From an uncultured Eubacteriales bacterium (GTDB lineage Bacteria; Bacillota; Clostridia; Christensenellales; Aristaeellaceae), in NCBI GenBank assembly GCA_900316415.1, contig ONCV01000001.1, positions 62,001 to 126,000 on the forward strand: 64,000 nucleotides of DNA, written 5' to 3'. The translations under genes were made by a program, and so were the position numbers. The notes beneath the pieces are model-generated. The model worked only from the letters and a program-made list of their open reading frames with translations. It had not been told where the DNA came from and did not search any database. Position 1 is the first letter of the stretch, and each line of letters opens with the position of its first letter. Shown here piece after piece: positions 44,540 through 54,000 of the stretch.

Positions 44540-45298
44540 CTACAGCTCCCAGTCCGGAGCCCGATTGGTGAAGGGGTCCGTGGAATCCACCCCGGTATAG
44601 CATTCCGGATACAGCCCGGCGGTGGAGCGGGAGACGGAGGCGGCTTCCAGATGGGAGGTGTCCCCCAGGCGGGTGACCCGGAAGGAGACTTCTCCGGGAA
44701 GCCGCTCCTCCGTCACGACCTCCGTCAGGGAGGAGGTCAGGGTCAGGCACCGATGCCACAGCGGCACGGGGGAAAGATCCATCAGGCAGGCGAGAACCGC
44801 CATGGAGATGCCGAAATGGCAGAAAAGCGCGAGGGTATCCCGGGTGTTTTCCCGGCAGCGCCAGACGGGGCCGTCGCGGTGAAAGCCGTACCGGGCCATG
44901 AGCTGATCCACGCCGGTTCGGGTTTCGTCCCAGATCTCCCGGGCGTTTCCCGCGGCATAGAAGGGGGAATCCGCCCAGGCGTCCGGATCCATCAGCTCCG
45001 GATGGGCGGTCCAGACCCGGGGACGCTGATCCCAGAGAATCCGCTCCCGGCCGGTTTCCGGATCCGGAAACCGGGCCCGGAACTCCGCCAGCCAGGGCAG
45101 GACCTCCGCGGTCCGCCCCTGATCCCGCAGCGTATATTCCGCGGTTTCCCGGGCCCGCCCCAGCGGGGAGACGTAAAAATCCCGGATGTGATAGGCCCGC
45201 ATGCGGTCCCGGAGCAGCTCCGCCTCCCGCCGCCCCCGGGCGGTGAGGGTGTCGGTGGCATAATCGGGTTCCCCGTGGCGAATCAGCAGAATACGCAT
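44540..45298 (-). CDS. Histidine phosphatase family protein
   Basis: A 252-residue phosphoglycerate-mutase-like phosphatase. The catalytic RHG is at residues 7-9 (MRILLIRHGEPDYATD), followed by SPLGRARETAEYT and the late His in FCHFGISMAVLACL. Substrate unknown. AGGAGG lies nine bases before the ATG at 45298; the longer open frame upstream lacks a ribosome site. A TATACT -10 is present at 45359-45364 (complement) but its -35 is poor. Confidence 0.92.
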   Translation of the reverse strand: MRILLIRHGEPDYATDTLTARGRREAELLRDRMRAYHIRDFYVSPLGRARETAEYTLRDQGRTAEVLPWLAEFRARFPDPETGRERILWDQRPRVWTAHPELMDPDAWADSPFYAAGNAREIWDETRTGVDQLMARYGFHRDGPVWRCRENTRDTLALFCHFGISMAVLACLMDLSPVPLWHRCLTLTSSLTEVVTEERLPGEVSFRVTRLGDTSHLEAASVSRSTAGLYPECYTGVDSTDPFTNRAPDWEL

Positions 45299-45409
45299 GG
45301 AAACCCTCCTTTCTTTCCAGGAATTCTCCGGGGAAAACCCGGCGGAACAACGGGGAGAGTATACCACAGCGCGGCGGGAAAAAGAAGAGAAAATCCTCCG
45401 GAAAGATGG

Positions 45410-45438
45410 TTGTCAAGCCGGGGGAAAACAGGTATAAT
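45410..45438 (+). promoter_or_regulatory. frr promoter
   Basis: TTGTCA (45410-45415) and TATAAT (45433-45438) with 17-base spacing, 46 bases before the frr start. Confidence 0.85.
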
Positions 45439-45484
45439 AGGGCCAGTGAATCACGCGCAAGAATGACGCGAGGAGGCGGAAAAA

Positions 45485-46042
45485 GTGGTAGATGCAGTAC
45501 TGAACACCGCGAAGGAAAAGATGAAGAAGACCTGCGCTGTCTATGAGCGGGATATGCAGAGCGTGCGCGCCGGCCGGGCAAATCCGCAGCTTCTGGACCG
45601 GATCATGGTGGATTATTACGGAACGCCCACGCCCATCAACCAGGTGGGAAACATTTCCGTGCCGGAGGCCCGGATGATGGTGATCGCCCCCTGGGAGCCC
45701 AAGATGATCACGCCCATTGAGAAGGCGATCCAGACCAGCGATCTGGGCCTGAATCCCTCCAATGACGGAAAGGTGATCCGGCTGGTGTTTCCGGAGCTGA
45801 ACGAGGAGCGCCGCCGGGATCTGACCAAGCAGGCCAGCAAGGCGGGGGAGGAGGCCAAGGTGGCCGTCCGCTCCATCCGGCGGGACGCCATGGAGCAGAT
45901 CAAGAAGCTGAAGAAGAACAGCGAAATTACGGAAGATGACCAGCACGAGGCCGAGGAGAATCTGCAGAAGATTACGGACAAGGCCATCAAGGATGTGGAC
46001 GCGATTTACGCCGCCAAGGAAAAGGAGATCATGGAGGTGTAA
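45485..46042 (+). CDS. frr: Ribosome recycling factor
   Basis: A 185-residue protein that with EF-G splits the post-termination ribosome. Signatures: SVRAGRANPQLLDRIMVDYYGTPTPINQVGNISVPEARMMVI, then IRLVFPELNEERRRDLTKQASK and an Lys/Glu-rich C-terminal helix. GTG start after GAGGAGG. Unlike in many Firmicutes, tsf and pyrH do not precede it here; frr has its own promoter. Confidence 0.98.
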   Translation: MVDAVLNTAKEKMKKTCAVYERDMQSVRAGRANPQLLDRIMVDYYGTPTPINQVGNISVPEARMMVIAPWEPKMITPIEKAIQTSDLGLNPSNDGKVIRLVFPELNEERRRDLTKQASKAGEEAKVAVRSIRRDAMEQIKKLKKNSEITEDDQHEAEENLQKITDKAIKDVDAIYAAKEKEIMEV

Positions 46043-46068
46043 ATTCCTCCTGCCGGAAGGGTCATTTC

Positions 46069-46104
46069 AGCGCGGCTTTTTGTCCGAAAGTCCGCGCTTT
46101 TTTT
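46069..46104 (+). terminator. Terminator-like hairpin between frr and uppS
   Basis: AGCGCGG (46069-46075) and CCGCGCT (46092-46098) followed by a T-run to 46104. It lies inside an otherwise co-directional operon, 20 bases before uppS, so it may be an attenuator that lowers downstream expression. Confidence 0.75.
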
Positions 46105-46123
46105 GTCAGAAAGGAAGAACGGG

Positions 46124-46909
46124 ATGCGAGCAAAGCAGGTGCGGGAGCTGTGGAAGCTTCGGAAGACGGAGGAGATCGTGGATCCGGCCCGGCTGCCGAA
46201 ACATGTGGCCATCATCATGGACGGAAACGGCCGGTGGGCGAAGCAGCACCGGCTCTCCGTCTCCCGGGGGCACCGGCAGGGCACGGAGACGCTGCGGGAG
46301 ATCATCCGGCATACGGATGACCTGGGCATCGGGGCGCTGAGCCTGTACGCCTTCTCGACGGAGAACTGGAACCGTCCGCCGGAGGAGGTGGCAGCCCTGA
46401 TGCAGCTGATCCTGGACTTCTTTGCCTCCGAAATCGACGAGCTGGACCGGAAAAACGTGCGGATCCTGATCCTCGGGGACAAAAAAGCCCTGCCGGACCG
46501 GCAGCGGGAGGCGCTGCAGGAGGCGGAGCGCCGGACGGCGAAGAATACCGGCCTGCGGCTGAACATCGCCGTGAACTACGGCAGCCGCGCGGAGATGGTG
46601 AAGGCCGTGCGGGAGATCGCGGCCGCCGTGCGGGACGGGGAGATGACCCTGGAGAAAATCGGGGAGCAGACCATTTCCGACCACCTGTATACGGCGGGCC
46701 AGCCGGAGGTGGATCTGATGATCCGCACCAGCGGAGAGATGCGGCTGAGCAATTTCCTTCTGTACCAGAACGCGTACGCGGAATTCGTGTTCCCGGAAAC
46801 GCTCTGGCCGGACTTCACCGTGGAGGAATATGACCGCTGCCTGGCGGAGTTCGAGGGAAGAAACCGGCGGTTCGGCAGGCGGGACGGCGGGGAGGAGGAA
46901 AACCCATGA
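46124..46909 (+). CDS. uppS: Undecaprenyl pyrophosphate synthase
   Basis: A 261-residue cis-prenyltransferase that makes the C55 lipid carrier for peptidoglycan and polymer export. Catalytic Asp33 lies in HVAIIMDGNGRWAKQ; later signatures are LYAFSTENWNRP and DLMIRTSGEMRLSNFLLYQNAYAEF. ATG 46124 follows AAGGAAG; an upstream TTG lies within the terminator T-run. ATGA overlap with cdsA. Confidence 0.97.
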   Translation: MRAKQVRELWKLRKTEEIVDPARLPKHVAIIMDGNGRWAKQHRLSVSRGHRQGTETLREIIRHTDDLGIGALSLYAFSTENWNRPPEEVAALMQLILDFFASEIDELDRKNVRILILGDKKALPDRQREALQEAERRTAKNTGLRLNIAVNYGSRAEMVKAVREIAAAVRDGEMTLEKIGEQTISDHLYTAGQPEVDLMIRTSGEMRLSNFLLYQNAYAEFVFPETLWPDFTVEEYDRCLAEFEGRNRRFGRRDGGEEENP

Positions 46910-47724
46910 AACAGAGGATTATCACCGGCGCGCTCCTGATTCTGCTGCTGGTTTTCCTGCTCTGCCTGCCGGGATGGGGCATGGCGCTGGCGACGCTGAT
47001 CTGCATCGGGTTCGCGGCCTGGGAGGAGTACCACGCCCTGACCCTGGCGGGGCACCGGGTGGTCAGCTGGCCGGCCTGGCTGGTGCTGCTGGGCTCCGTG
47101 CCCCTGACCTTTGCCTTCGGCACGCGGATGATCGTCCCGCTGATGACCATTGCCCTGCTGATCATGTCGGTGCAGATCCTGTTCCGGAAGGAGCCGGAGC
47201 TCACGGATCTGGCCATGTCCACCCTGCCGATCCTGACGGTCGTGCTGCCCGGGCTGAGCCTGGTGGCCCTGAGCCTGACGGATCAGAAGGCGGTGGAGGT
47301 CGTGTTGCTGGCGCTGACCTTCGCGGTGCCCCTGCTGGGGGATACCTTTGCGCTGTTCGTCGGCACCTCGGTGGGCGGGAAAAAGCTCTGCCCGGCTGTG
47401 AGCCCGCACAAGACGGTATCCGGCGCGCTGGGCGGGCTGGTCGGCAGCCTGATCGCCGCCCTGGCGGTCTGGGCGCTTTCCCTGGTGTTCTGCAACGCGC
47501 CGACCCTGGCGAAGCTGCCCACCTGGTGGCAGTACCTGCTGCTGGGGATCTGCGGCGGCCTGGTGGGCCAGATCGGGGATCTGTTTGCCTCCCTGGTCAA
47601 GCGGCACAGCGGCATCAAGGACTTTTCCAACCTGTTTCCGGGGCACGGCGGGATGCTGGACCGGCTGGACAGCGTGCTGTTCATGGCGGTGCTGGTGTTC
47701 TGCTACCGGACGTTCATGATCTGA
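46906..47724 (+). CDS. cdsA: Phosphatidate cytidylyltransferase
   Basis: A 272-residue membrane enzyme that converts phosphatidic acid and CTP to CDP-diacylglycerol. About seven to eight membrane helices; the family signature near the C-terminus reads SLVKRHSGIKDFSNLFPGHGGMLDRLDS. Forms the usual pair with uppS. Confidence 0.96.
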   Translation: MKQRIITGALLILLLVFLLCLPGWGMALATLICIGFAAWEEYHALTLAGHRVVSWPAWLVLLGSVPLTFAFGTRMIVPLMTIALLIMSVQILFRKEPELTDLAMSTLPILTVVLPGLSLVALSLTDQKAVEVVLLALTFAVPLLGDTFALFVGTSVGGKKLCPAVSPHKTVSGALGGLVGSLIAALAVWALSLVFCNAPTLAKLPTWWQYLLLGICGGLVGQIGDLFASLVKRHSGIKDFSNLFPGHGGMLDRLDSVLFMAVLVFCYRTFMI

Positions 47725-47770
47725 GACCGGGGCCGGACCGGGAACGGTTTCCCGAAAGGAGAATACGGGA

Positions 47771-48907
47771 ATGAAGAAAATCGCGATCCTGGGATCCACG
47801 GGATCCATCGGGACCCAGGCGCTGGATCTGTGCGCGCGGCATCCGGAGGAATACCGGGTGACGGCGCTGACGGCCCGCAGCAGCCGGGAGAAGCTGTTTG
47901 AGCAGGTGCGCCGCTTCCGGCCGGAGATGGCCGGCCTGGCGGACGGCATCCGGCCGGAGGAGATTCCGGAGGACCTGCGATTCTGCCGCTGGATGAGCGG
48001 GAAGGAGGCGCTCCGCGCCGCGGCGGCGGAGGTGGAGGCGGATCAGGTGCTGGTCAGCATCGTGGGCATCGCCGGGCTGCAGAGCGTTCTGGACGCCCTG
48101 GAGGCGGGACGGCAGGTGCTGCTGGCAAACAAGGAAGCCCTGGTGACCGGCGGCCATCTGGTCATGGACCTGGCCCGGCGGAAGGGAAAGCCGATCCTGC
48201 CCGTGGACAGCGAGCACAGCGCCATCTTCCAGTGCCTGCAGGCAGCGGGTCCCAACCGGGCCACCCGCATTCTGCTGACGGCCTCCGGCGGTCCCTTCCG
48301 GACCTGGACCCGGGAGCAGATCCGCCGGGCGACCCGGGAGCAGGCGTTGAACCACCCCAACTGGTCCATGGGCGCGAAAATCACCGTGGATTCCGCCAGC
48401 ATGTTCAATAAGGGCCTGGAGATCATGGAAGCCCGGTGGCTGTTTGACATGCCCGCGGAGCGGATCCAGGTGGTGGTGCATCCGGAGAGCATCGTGCATT
48501 CCGCCGTGGCCTTTGAGGACGGGGCGGTGCTGGCCCAGCTGGGCGTGCCCGACATGCGCGTGCCCATCGGATATGCCATGGCCTATCCGCGCCGCCTGAC
48601 CACGGGCGTGGCGGAGCCGGACCTGTTCTCCCTGGGAAAGCTGACCTTCGAAAAGCCGGATGAGGAGCGCTTTCCCTCCCTGCGGATGGCCGGGGAGGCG
48701 CTGGCGGCGGGCGGCGCGGCCTGCGCGGTGCTGAACGGCGCCAACGAGGAGGCGGTGGCCGCCTTCCTGCGGGGAGAGATCGCCTTCGGGGAAATCTATG
48801 ACCGGGTGGCCCGGGCGCTGGACCGGCTGGCGGGACTGCCCGCGGGGAATTTTGAGGAGATATTCGACGCGGACCGCCGGGCCCGCGCGGTGGCGAAGGA
48901 AGGATGA
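47771..48907 (+). CDS. dxr: 1-deoxy-D-xylulose 5-phosphate reductoisomerase
   Basis: A 378-residue enzyme, the committed step of the MEP isoprenoid pathway. N-terminal NADPH-binding loop LGSTGSIGTQALDL; active-site stretches LANKEALVTGG, VDSEHSAIFQCL and ASGGPFR; substrate-binding NHPNWSMGAKITVDSASMFNKGLE. GAAAGGAGAA precedes the ATG. ispG of the same pathway lies two genes on. Confidence 0.97.
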   Translation: MKKIAILGSTGSIGTQALDLCARHPEEYRVTALTARSSREKLFEQVRRFRPEMAGLADGIRPEEIPEDLRFCRWMSGKEALRAAAAEVEADQVLVSIVGIAGLQSVLDALEAGRQVLLANKEALVTGGHLVMDLARRKGKPILPVDSEHSAIFQCLQAAGPNRATRILLTASGGPFRTWTREQIRRATREQALNHPNWSMGAKITVDSASMFNKGLEIMEARWLFDMPAERIQVVVHPESIVHSAVAFEDGAVLAQLGVPDMRVPIGYAMAYPRRLTTGVAEPDLFSLGKLTFEKPDEERFPSLRMAGEALAAGGAACAVLNGANEEAVAAFLRGEIAFGEIYDRVARALDRLAGLPAGNFEEIFDADRRARAVAKEG

Positions 48908-48909
48908 CG

Positions 48910-50010
48910 ATGGGTTCCATTCTGCTGGCGATTCTGCTGCTGGCGATTCTGATCGTGGTGCATGAGCTGGGCCACTTCTGGGCAGCCCGCCTGATGGGAA
49001 TCGAGGTTACGGAATTCGGCGTGGGCTTCGGGCCAAAGCTCTTCGGATGGAAAAGCCGGAAGCACGGAACGAACTATGTGATCCGGGCGATTCCGCTGGG
49101 GGGCTACAACGCCTTTTTCGGCGATCCGGACCGGATGCCGGAGGACGGAAAGGAACCGGCGGAAAAGCCGGATCCGGACGACCCCCGGAACTGGGCGAAT
49201 CAGAACGTATGGCGGCGGATGTTCGTGGTCGTCATGGGCCCGATGATGAATTTCCTGCTGGCGTTCCTGCTGGCCACGGGGTATTACTGGATCGGCGGCA
49301 TTCCCACCGCGGTGGGGGTGGACCCCTATATTTCCTCCGTCAGCGCCGCAGGCCCGGCCTATGACGCGGGCCTGAAGGAGGGGGATATCCTGACGGAGAT
49401 CAACGGCGTGAACATGCTGGACGGCACGATGGACACGCTGCTGACGACCATCGGAAGCTATCAGGAGGGCCAGCCCCCGCTGCAGGTGACCGTGCAGCGC
49501 GGGGAGGAAACGCTGGAGACGGAACTGACTCCGGAATGGAATGCGGACGAGGGGCGGATGATGGTCGGGGTGATGATCGGCGGACGGTACCGGATCTCCT
49601 CCGAGCCCGCCACCCTGATCGACGCGGCCGGGGCCAGCGCCCGGATGTGCTGGCAGGCCGGGGGCATGATTCTGGATGCCCTGCGGAAGCTGGTGACCAC
49701 CGGGGAGGGACTTCAGGACACCTCCGGGCCGGTGGGCATCATCTCCATCGTCTCCTCCGAGGTGCGCACGGGCGGCTTCCAGGCGTTCCTGGAGCTGCTG
49801 ATTTCCATCTCGATCAATCTGGGGCTGATGAATCTGCTGCCCATTCCCGGGCTGGACGGAAGCAAGCTGGTGCTGGGAATCGTGGAGGCGATCCGGGGAA
49901 AGCCCCTGCCGGAGAAAATGGAAAATGCGATCAACACGGTGGGCGTGATCCTGCTGCTGGCGCTGATGGTTCTGATGACTTTCAAGGACGTGCTGAAGCT
50001 GATCGGATAA
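48910..50010 (+). CDS. rseP: Site-2 intramembrane metalloprotease RseP/RasP
   Basis: A 366-residue membrane protease that clips anti-sigma factors and signal-peptide remnants. Zinc motif H18-E-L-G-H22 is in the first helix; a PDZ domain (about 130-220, DAGLKEGDILTEINGV) follows; the third ligand is in NLLPIPGLDGSKL. An ATG at 48904 overlaps the dxr stop but touches the AAGGAAGG site; the ATG at 48910 is six bases away and is chosen. Confidence 0.96.
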   Translation: MGSILLAILLLAILIVVHELGHFWAARLMGIEVTEFGVGFGPKLFGWKSRKHGTNYVIRAIPLGGYNAFFGDPDRMPEDGKEPAEKPDPDDPRNWANQNVWRRMFVVVMGPMMNFLLAFLLATGYYWIGGIPTAVGVDPYISSVSAAGPAYDAGLKEGDILTEINGVNMLDGTMDTLLTTIGSYQEGQPPLQVTVQRGEETLETELTPEWNADEGRMMVGVMIGGRYRISSEPATLIDAAGASARMCWQAGGMILDALRKLVTTGEGLQDTSGPVGIISIVSSEVRTGGFQAFLELLISISINLGLMNLLPIPGLDGSKLVLGIVEAIRGKPLPEKMENAINTVGVILLLALMVLMTFKDVLKLIG

Positions 50011-50020
50011 GGAGAGCAAC

Positions 50021-51070
50021 ATGACAAGGACGGTACAGGCGGGCGGGCTGAAGCTGGGCGGGGGAAATCCCATCCTGGTGCAGAGCATGACCAATACGGA
50101 TACCCGGAACGTTCCGGCCACCCTGGAGCAGATCCGGGGGCTGGCGGAGGCGGGATGCGACCTGGTGCGGGTCAGCGTGTACGACGAGGAATGCGCCGCG
50201 GCCGTGCGGGATCTCGTGGACGGAAGTCCGGTTCCCCTGGTGGCGGATATTCATTTTGATTACCGGCTGGCGATCGCCGCGATGGAGAACGGCATTGCCA
50301 AGCTGCGGATCAATCCGGGAAACATCGGCAGCGCGGACCGGGTGCGGAAGGTGGCGGACTGCGCGAAGATGCACCATATCCCGATCCGGATCGGCGTCAA
50401 CAGCGGTTCCGTGGAGAAGGATCTGCTGGAGAAGTATGGCGGACCGACGCCGGAGGCGCTGGTGGAAAGCGCGCTGGGCCATGCCCGGCTGCTGGAGGAG
50501 GCCGGCTTTTCCGATATCGTGCTGAGCATGAAATCCAGCGATGTGCGCGCCACGGTGGCCGCCTACCGGCTGGCGCATGAAAGATGCGATTATCCCCTGC
50601 ATGTCGGGGTCACGGAGGCGGGGCTGCCGGGGCAGGGAACGGTGAAGAGCGCCATCGGCATCGGAAGCCTGCTGCTGGACGGCATCGGGGATACCATCCG
50701 GGTCAGCCTCAGCGGGGATCCGCTGCCGGAGGCGAAGGCCGGATGGGACATCCTGCGGGCGCTGAACCTCCGGACCCGGGGCGTGCAGCTCATCGCCTGC
50801 CCCACCTGCGGAAGGACGGGAATCCCGGTGGCGGAGATCGCCGCCCGGGTGGAACGGGAGCTGGCGGATATTCGGGTGCCCCTGAAGGTGGCCGTCATGG
50901 GCTGCGTGGTCAACGGCATCGGCGAGGGCCGGGAGGCGGACGTGGGCATTGCCGGCGGCGGAGGCGGCGCCGGGGTGCTGTTCCGGAAGGGCCGGGAGCC
51001 GGAGAAGGTGCAGGGGGACCTGGCGGAGATACTGATTGCGCGCGTACGGAGCATGCTGGACGAAAAATGA
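50021..51070 (+). CDS. ispG: 4-hydroxy-3-methylbut-2-en-1-yl diphosphate synthase
   Basis: A 349-residue iron-sulfur enzyme of the MEP pathway. Substrate barrel with VQSMTNTDTRN and LRINPGNIG; the [4Fe-4S] domain has CPTCGR and MGCVVNGIGE, giving three Cys and a Glu ligand. It begins ten bases after rseP and overlaps polC by ATGA. Confidence 0.97.
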   Translation: MTRTVQAGGLKLGGGNPILVQSMTNTDTRNVPATLEQIRGLAEAGCDLVRVSVYDEECAAAVRDLVDGSPVPLVADIHFDYRLAIAAMENGIAKLRINPGNIGSADRVRKVADCAKMHHIPIRIGVNSGSVEKDLLEKYGGPTPEALVESALGHARLLEEAGFSDIVLSMKSSDVRATVAAYRLAHERCDYPLHVGVTEAGLPGQGTVKSAIGIGSLLLDGIGDTIRVSLSGDPLPEAKAGWDILRALNLRTRGVQLIACPTCGRTGIPVAEIAARVERELADIRVPLKVAVMGCVVNGIGEGREADVGIAGGGGGAGVLFRKGREPEKVQGDLAEILIARVRSMLDEK

Positions 51071-54000
51071 GCTACGAGGATTTGATCACAAGGATTGCCC
51101 GGGAGATTCCGGAGCTTGCGGGGAAGCTTTCCTCCCCGCGGGTGACCTATGTCAAATCTCTGAAAAAAACATATATTACCTTTGAAAGCGCCGTGCTGGT
51201 GGGCGAGCGCCAGTTTCTGCGCCTGGAGGGAATCCTGAAGGAGGTCTTTCCCGGGCAGGCCCTGGCGGTGCGCGTGGTGAGCCCGGGGCTGCGGGACAGC
51301 TTTCTGGCCGACGCGGGGGCCTACCGCTCCGTGCTGACGGACTTTCTGCGCCGGAACTATCCGGGCATGAAGCCCTGGCTGGACAGCGTGGACTGGAGCT
51401 GCCAGGGAAACCGGGTGACCCTGACCTTTCCGGATGAGTTTTCGCTGGATTATACGGGAAAATACAATATCGCCAACCGGCTGGCCACCGCCATCCGGGA
51501 AATTTTCGACGCCCAGGTGATCGTGGAGGCCACCGTGGCCGGAAACCGGGAGGCGCGGGTGGCCCGGATGCGCCGGGAGCGGGCGGAATCCCTGCTGACG
51601 GTGACCCGGGCGGAAATGGCCGAGCGCTACGGAACGGCCTATGAGCCCCAGAAGGCTCCGGCCGCGAAGAAGCGGGCTGCCGGGGAGAAGAAGGAGACGG
51701 GGGACGCCGTCCGCAGGGCGGAACCGGAGAAAAAGCCGGAGGGAAAACCCGGAAGCGCGCTGGAAACGGGCATTCCCATTCCGGAGATGTCCGACCAGTC
51801 CGTGAACCGGCCGATTCTGGGCCGGAGCATCGCGGAGCAACCCACGGAAATCCGGGGGCTGACCGCGGAAAGCGGCCTGGTCACCGTCCAGGGCGACGTG
51901 TTCATGCTGGAAACCAAGGAGCTGAAGGGCGGGGAGAGCCTGCTGGTGACCTTCGCGGTCACGGACTATACCTCCTCCATTCTCTGCAAAACCTTCCTGC
52001 GGTACCGGGCCCGCCGGGGCCGGAAGGGAGAGGAGGAGAGCCTTCCCCCCATCACCGACGAGGAGCGGAAGGCGGTGCAGGACAAGGTGGACCGCATCCG
52101 CAACGGCATGAATGTCCGGGTGCGGGGCGAGTGCCAGTATGACAACTGGTCCCGGGAGCTGTCCATCATGATCCGGGATCTGGTGGAGATGGAGAAGGAG
52201 GAGCGCCGGGATACCGCGGAGGAGAAGCGGGTGGAGCTCCACATGCATACCAACATGTCCACCATGGACGCGCTGACCCCGGTGGGCGATCTGATCGAGC
52301 GGGCGGTGAAATGGGGACATCCCGCCGTGGCCGTGACGGATCACGGCGTGCTGCAGTCCTTCCCCGCGGCCTTCCGGGCGGCGAAGGGAAAAATCAAGCT
52401 GATCCCCGGCTGCGAGGGCTATCTGATTGATGAGCGGGATATCGTGGATCGGCCGGACGGCCGGCCGTACGACGGTCCGATCGTGGTGCTGGACTTTGAG
52501 AGCACGGGCCTGAGCACCGCCACGGCCCGGATCATTGAGATCGGCGCGGTGAAGCTGGACAAGGGCACCGTGGTGGATGAATTTGAGGAGCTGGTGGACC
52601 CCGGGGAACCCCTGAAGCCGAAGATCACGGAGGTGACGGGGATCACGGACGTGATGCTCAGCGGAAAGCCGACGGCGGAGGTGCTGCTGCCGAAGCTGAT
52701 GGAATTTATCGGGGACTGCCCCATCGCCGCCCATAACAGCGCCTTCGACGGGGCCCTGCTCCGGGCGGAGCTGAAGCGGCTGGGCAGGAGCTATGAGAAC
52801 CCGGTGCTGGATACCCTGACCTATGCCCGGAAGCTGTATCCGGAGCTGAAGAGCTTCAAGCTGAAGAACCTGTGCAAGCATCTGGGCGTCAGCCTGAAGA
52901 ACGCCCACCGGGCGGTGCATGACGCCACCGCCACGGCCCACTGCCTGGCGCGGATGTTCGAGGAAACCCGGGAGACCCGCCCGGAAATCGAAACCCTGAC
53001 CGATCTGAACGAAAAGCTGCGGGGCGGCGCCATCGGCTCCAGCTGGCATATCATCCTCCTGGCGAAAAACCGCCAGGGCCTGGTGAACCTGAACCGGCTG
53101 GTGTCCATCTCCCATCTGGAATACTTCCGCCGCCAGCCCCATATGCCCCGGGCCGTGATTCAGCAGCACCGGGAAGGGCTGATCCTGGGAAGCGCCTGCG
53201 AGGCGGGCGAGCTGTTCCGGGCGGTGCTGGCCGGGGAGCCCGAGGAGAAGCTGAAGGAGATCGCCTCCTTCTATGACTATCTGGAGATCCAGCCCATCGG
53301 AAACAACGCCTTCCTGCTGCGGGAGGACTATGTCAAATCCGAGGAGGATCTGCGGGAACTGAACCGGGCGATCGTCCGCCTGGGGGAGAAAATGGGCAAG
53401 CCCGTGGTGGCCACGGGGGATGTGCACTTTCTGGATCCCAAGGACGCGGTGGGCCGGGCGATCATCCAGGCCGGCATGGATTTCCCGGACGCGGATCTGC
53501 AGCCGCCCCTGTATTTCAAAACCACGGACGAAATGCTGCGGGAGTTCGCCTACCTGGGCCCGGAAAAGGCCCGGGAGGTGGTCATTGACAACCCGCGGAA
53601 GATCGCGGACATGGTGGAGCCCATCAGTCTGTTCCCGAAGCACCCCAAGGGAGAGGATACCTTCCAGCCCTACTGGGACGACGCGGAGGACAATATTCAG
53701 CGCATGACCTGGGACACGGCGGAGGAACTGTACGGCTCCCCCCTGCCGAAGATCGTGGAGGACCGGCTGAAGAAGGAACTCAAATCCATCGTGGGCTACG
53801 GCTACTGCACGCTGTACAACATCGCGGAGCGCCTGGTGTCCCGGTCCCTGCAGGACGGGTACCTGGTGGGCTCCCGGGGATCGGTGGGCTCCAGCCTGGT
53901 GGCCCGCATGTGCGGAATCACCGAGGTGAACGCCCTGCCGCCCCATTACCGCTGCACCCGGTGCCACAAGGGCTTCTTTGACGTGGACAAGAGCCGGTAC

